NCBI GenBank assembly: GCA_009841225.1
Contig: VXMF01000036.1
Span: forward strand, 133,825 to 197,824
Reading direction: 5' to 3'
Source: Terriglobia bacterium
GTDB taxonomy: Bacteria; Acidobacteriota; Terriglobia; Bryobacterales; UBA6623
Length of the DNA: 64,000 nucleotides
Part shown: one piece after another, positions 60,984-64,000 of the stretch
Numbering within the stretch: the stretch's first letter is position 1
Layout of the letters: each line of letters begins with the position of its first letter
Program-made: the position numbers and the translations under genes
The notes under the pieces: model-generated
Told to the model about the DNA's origin: nothing
Database searches by the model: none
The model's input: the letters and a program-made list of their open reading frames with translations, nothing else

Positions 60984-61985
60984 ATGGCCTGCCCTGTCCG
61001 GTTCACTCGTCGCGACAGCTTCGGGCTCCTCGCCTCCGCTGCGCTGGCATCGCCGGGACGGACCGAGGCCGCATTGGCAGAGAAGCCCCTGCGCGGGGCG
61101 TTCATGATTCTGGCAACGCCGTACACGGCGAGCAAGGCGATCGACTACAGCGACCTCGAGGCCGAAGTCGAGTTCCTGGATCGTTGTGGCGTCCAAGGCA
61201 TGGTCTGGCCCCAAAACGCCAGCGACCTGGGCTATCTCTCGAAACACGAGCGGATGCGCGGCATGGAAGTCATTGCCAAGGCCGCCAAGGGGCGCAAGCC
61301 GGCCCTCGTCCTCGGCGTGCAAGCGGAAGACACTCCGTCTATGCTTGAGTTTGCCCGGCGCGCTGAGGATCTGGAGCCGGACGCTGTCATCGCCATCCCG
61401 CCAACACGGGCGCAATCACTCGACGACTACCGCGAGTACTACAGCGAACTCTGCACGGTTGCTCGGCGCCCAGTGTTCATACAGACAGCCGGCGGATCGC
61501 CGAAGGTCGAGCCGACCGTCGAGTTCATTGTGGAAATGGGCGGCAAATTCGAGAACTTCGGCTATCTGAAGGAGGAATACCGGAGCGTAGCGACGGCTAT
61601 CGAGCGCATGAAGGCGATGGCGAAGCATCGCCCCGGGGCGATCAAGATCATCCTCGGCGCTTTCCGCGCCCGCGGATGGAGCTACGAGATGCGCTTGGGA
61701 ATGGACGGCACGCTGACTGGCGGTCCGATGTACGGCGACGTTTACGCGCAGCTCTGGGACCTGCACCTGGCGGGTAAGCGCGACGAGGTTCGCGAGGTGT
61801 ACAGCAAGCTGTTGCTAATGACGAACCTCGAGCAGGCCATTCCCGGGCTGCGGTCGTACATGATGAAGCGCCGCGGCGTCTTCAAGACCACAGTGTCCCG
61901 ACGCGGCGACTACGTCTACTCGCGGGACGCGGTGGCGGAAATCGAGCACAACTTCGCGGCTCTCAAGCCGTACTTGAGGGTCTGA
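60984..61985 (+). CDS. Tat-exported DapA/N-acetylneuraminate lyase-family protein
   Basis: 333 residues. Twin-arginine signal FTRRDSFGLLASAALASPG, then a dihydrodipicolinate-synthase-type barrel: GAFMILATPYTASKAIDY, GVQGMVWPQNASDLGYLS in place of the GTTGE loop, and NFGYLKEEYRSV with the Schiff-base Lys. Members of this superfamily cleave or form aldol bonds of 2-keto acids; outside the cytoplasm the role is unclear. It follows the sialidase-like gene by 157 bp, which makes a link to sialic acid or other keto-sugar acids attractive but unproven. Confidence 0.85.
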   Translation: MACPVRFTRRDSFGLLASAALASPGRTEAALAEKPLRGAFMILATPYTASKAIDYSDLEAEVEFLDRCGVQGMVWPQNASDLGYLSKHERMRGMEVIAKAAKGRKPALVLGVQAEDTPSMLEFARRAEDLEPDAVIAIPPTRAQSLDDYREYYSELCTVARRPVFIQTAGGSPKVEPTVEFIVEMGGKFENFGYLKEEYRSVATAIERMKAMAKHRPGAIKIILGAFRARGWSYEMRLGMDGTLTGGPMYGDVYAQLWDLHLAGKRDEVREVYSKLLLMTNLEQAIPGLRSYMMKRRGVFKTTVSRRGDYVYSRDAVAEIEHNFAALKPYLRV

Positions 61986-62346
61986 CTGGACTTACGACGC
62001 GCTCGGTTTGCTTATGCCTTCTCGCTGTCGCGGCCGCTTCCTCTACGAGTTCCCAGCAGGGACTCAGAGAAGTCGAATGGCCGCTTCCCGCCACGACGGC
62101 GGCCGGAACGCCCTCACCGTGGCACTAGAGCGAGGTCGCAGCGGTCGCCACTACGGCGGAGGAAAATATCTGGCTGTTCCACCGCGGGGCGCGCCCGGTC
62201 ATGGAGTTCGACCTCCTCCAACCACTTCTCTAACAAGCGGGGCTACGTCCCCCTGGTATCCCCTCCTTCCCTCACCTCAAGTAGCTCATTTCTAAGTCCG
62301 TCCGACAGTCACCCGATTCCGACCCGCGGTGCTAATGTAGTCGCGC
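61986..62346. other. Gene-free interval
   Basis: About 360 bp. The ORF 62008-62295 has a low-complexity translation. I see no promoter or hairpin worth naming. Confidence 0.45.
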
Positions 62347-63588
62347 GTGCTTGGACCAACCCGACGCGAATTCCTCGTCGCCGCTTCGGCAGGCCTAGCC
62401 GCCTCTTGCGGGGCGAGAGAGGACGCCGGTTTGCCGCCGGTTCGAACATTGACAAGTGGGCCGAAGCATCATTGGTTCGGCTACTACGACAAGCTTGAGT
62501 TCGATCCCGCGAGTCGTTTGGTGCTGGGCATGGAAGTCGATTTCGAGCACCGCTCTCCCCAGGCCGACGACGAGATCCGTGTCGGCATGGTCGATCTCGA
62601 GGATGGCGACCGTTGGACCGATTTGGGCAGCAGCACGGCTTGGGGCTGGCAGCAGGGCTGCATGCTGCAGTGGATTCCCGGCTCATCCAGCGAAATCATC
62701 TGGAACGACCGGGAAGGCGGTGCCTACGTCAGCCGCATCCTAGACGTGGAGAGCGGAGCGACGCGCACGATCCCGTCCGCCATCTACGCGCTCTCTCCAG
62801 ACGGCGCTTGGGCTGTCTCGACCGATTTCCGCAGGCTCAACGACACGCGGCCCGGCTACGGCTACGTGGGCATCCCGGATCCGAACTCCGACGTGCTAGC
62901 TCCGGATGATGTCGGCATATGGAAGGTGGACCTCGCCACTGGTGAGAGAGAGCTGCTGATGTCGGTGGCTGACGCCGCAGCGATCCCGAATCCACATTCC
63001 GAGACCGCCGGCATGAAGCACTACTTCAATCACCTATTGGTCTCTCCCGATGGATCGCGCCTGATCTTCTTGCATCGCTGGCGCGCGGCGGACGGGCGGG
63101 GCCGGTTCGGCACGCGCATGTTCACGGTGGGCAGCGATGGCTCGGAGCCATACGTGCTGGATCCCTACGGCAAGACTTCGCACTTCATCTGGCGCGACCC
63201 CGAGACAGTGTTGGCTTGGGCATGGCACCCAACGCACGAGGACAAGTTCTACCTATATCGGGACCGCACGGAGGAGACGGAAGTCATCGGCCCCGACGTG
63301 ATGCCGCTAAACGGCCATTGCACCTACCTGCCGGGAAACGCGTGGATCCTAAACGACACCTACCCGGACGAGGATCGCCTGCAGCATCCTTACCTTTACG
63401 AGGTCAGCAGCGGCCGCCGCGTGCCGCTGGGCCACTTCTGCTCCCCCGTCGAGTATCAGGGCGAGTGGCGTTGTGACACCCACCCGAGGTTCAGCCCGGA
63501 CGGCACCAAGGTGGTCATCGATTCGCCGCACAACGGCGAGGGACGGCAATTGCACCTAATCGAAATTTCCGGGATCGTGCGCGCTTGA
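62347..63588 (+). CDS. Tat-exported beta-propeller protein, oligogalacturonate-lyase-like
   Basis: 413 residues, GTG start. Signal GPTRREFLVAASAGLAASCG combines a twin-arginine motif with a Cys in a lipobox-like position. The mature part has WD40/PD40-type repeated blades: LSPDGAWAVSTDFRRL, VSPDGSRLIFLHRW, FSPDGTKVVIDSPHNGEG. The latter, together with several His (HHWFGYYDK, HPTHEDKF, NGHCTYLP), recalls oligogalacturonate lyases and related polysaccharide-binding propellers. A lyase function would need the conserved His set to be checked. Confidence 0.8.
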   Translation: MLGPTRREFLVAASAGLAASCGAREDAGLPPVRTLTSGPKHHWFGYYDKLEFDPASRLVLGMEVDFEHRSPQADDEIRVGMVDLEDGDRWTDLGSSTAWGWQQGCMLQWIPGSSSEIIWNDREGGAYVSRILDVESGATRTIPSAIYALSPDGAWAVSTDFRRLNDTRPGYGYVGIPDPNSDVLAPDDVGIWKVDLATGERELLMSVADAAAIPNPHSETAGMKHYFNHLLVSPDGSRLIFLHRWRAADGRGRFGTRMFTVGSDGSEPYVLDPYGKTSHFIWRDPETVLAWAWHPTHEDKFYLYRDRTEETEVIGPDVMPLNGHCTYLPGNAWILNDTYPDEDRLQHPYLYEVSSGRRVPLGHFCSPVEYQGEWRCDTHPRFSPDGTKVVIDSPHNGEGRQLHLIEISGIVRA

Positions 63589-63637
63589 GCGGCACACGGG
63601 ATTCGCTTCCCGAGGTGCCGAAATCGCCGGTGCGACA

Positions 63638-64000
63638 ATGGATTTCATGACGCCGACTGAACTGCGCTCGCGGCTGGAGGGCGTGATCGCTTTCCCGGTC
63701 ACCAACTTCAAGTCCGACTACTCGCTGGACATCGACGCGTACCGCACCAACGTCGCCGAGATGGTGAAATTCCCGCTCTGCGCGGTGGTCGCCGCTGGCG
63801 GCACGGGAGAGCTGTACTCGGTGACGCCAGAGGAGCACCTGCAGCTGGTGGAAGCCACAGTGGCAGAAGTCGGGGACAAGACCGCGGTGCTGGCCGGGGT
63901 AGGGTTCGGCGGCGGGCTGTCGGTCGAGCTCGCGCGCAAGGCCCAAGAGGCGGGCGCCCACGGCATCTTGATGTTTCCACCCTACTACCCGAATGCCGAT
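63638..64000 (+). CDS. kdgD: 5-dehydro-4-deoxyglucarate dehydratase (3' partial)
   Basis: Open to the end of the window, 121 codons seen. Start ATG 63638 (MDFMTPTELRSRL) or 63647. GVIAFPVTNFKSDYSLDIDAYRTNV and VVAAGGTGELYSVTPEEHLQLV are the signature of KdgD, a DapA-superfamily enzyme that turns 5-keto-4-deoxyglucarate into 2-oxoglutarate semialdehyde with loss of water and CO2, in glucarate/galactarate breakdown. The Schiff-base Lys lies beyond the edge. No signal peptide, so cytoplasmic, unlike the DapA-like protein at 60984. Confidence 0.88.
   Translation, partial: MDFMTPTELRSRLEGVIAFPVTNFKSDYSLDIDAYRTNVAEMVKFPLCAVVAAGGTGELYSVTPEEHLQLVEATVAEVGDKTAVLAGVGFGGGLSVELARKAQEAGAHGILMFPPYYPNAD

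Overview
The window is about 64 kb of GC-rich bacterial chromosome, most likely from an Acidobacteriota relative. Pointers are a duplicated orphan FtsX/MacB-type permease (the ADOP family, typical of Acidobacteriota), an EF-G paralogue of the kind seen in that phylum, a Rieske/cytochrome b complex with a multihaem cytochrome c, several sulfatases, many Tat-signal and lipoprotein proteins, and a PVC-type haem-binding dehydrogenase-like protein. The exact class cannot be read from the sequence. I recognised no rRNA, tRNA, CRISPR array or intact transposase.

Region 1 (1-19.4 kb) is a polyketide synthase locus. The window opens inside the 3' end of one PKS gene (+ strand). A second, complete PKS of about 3430 residues lies on the - strand with order KS-AT-DH-MT-ER-KR-ACP-KS-AT. 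Both PKSs end in the same kind of dead AT: the catalytic GHSxG serine is lost and the segment carrying the catalytic His is deleted. Neither has an ACP after it. Between them sit two free-standing ACPs, two paralogous alpha/beta hydrolases, a small membrane protein and the ADOP permease. The simplest reading is a methyl-branched, reduced polyketide or fatty-acid system in which the terminal KS-AT0 unit works with ACPs in trans and a hydrolase releases the product.

Region 2 (20-32 kb) holds a ThuA-like lipoprotein, a small lipoprotein, two sulfatases, an EF-G paralogue with an altered G4 motif (NKMH), a TIM-barrel isomerase, GNAT, MazG and an SDR, then a short accessory patch: a DUF91/NucS-like nuclease broken by one TGA and a HigB-type toxin with a truncated antitoxin. 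Region 3 (32-46 kb) is core metabolism: kdsB, a six-gene respiratory operon (Rieske, cyt b, cyt b C-terminal subunit, octahaem cytochrome c, cupredoxin lipoprotein, haem O synthase), an exported HpcH/HpaI-type aldolase, and purQ-purL-purF.

Region 4 (46-53 kb) contains the most striking single gene. An ORF that appears to stop at 48048 continues in frame through TGA as a UGSC-motif selenoprotein, with a bacterial SECIS-like hairpin at the expected distance. It follows a thioredoxin-domain fusion protein and precedes a DapA-family protein and a large PVC-type haem protein, all on the + strand. Region 5 (53.6-56.3 kb) is a triple-RidA lipoprotein gene and a decayed second copy of its 5' part, with a HigBA toxin-antitoxin module between the two 465-bp direct repeats. 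Region 6 (56.4-64 kb) looks like secreted glycan breakdown: a hydrolase, a sulfatase coupled to a Tat protein, a sialidase-like protein, a Tat-exported DapA-family protein, a beta-propeller protein and the start of a 5-dehydro-4-deoxyglucarate dehydratase cut by the window edge.
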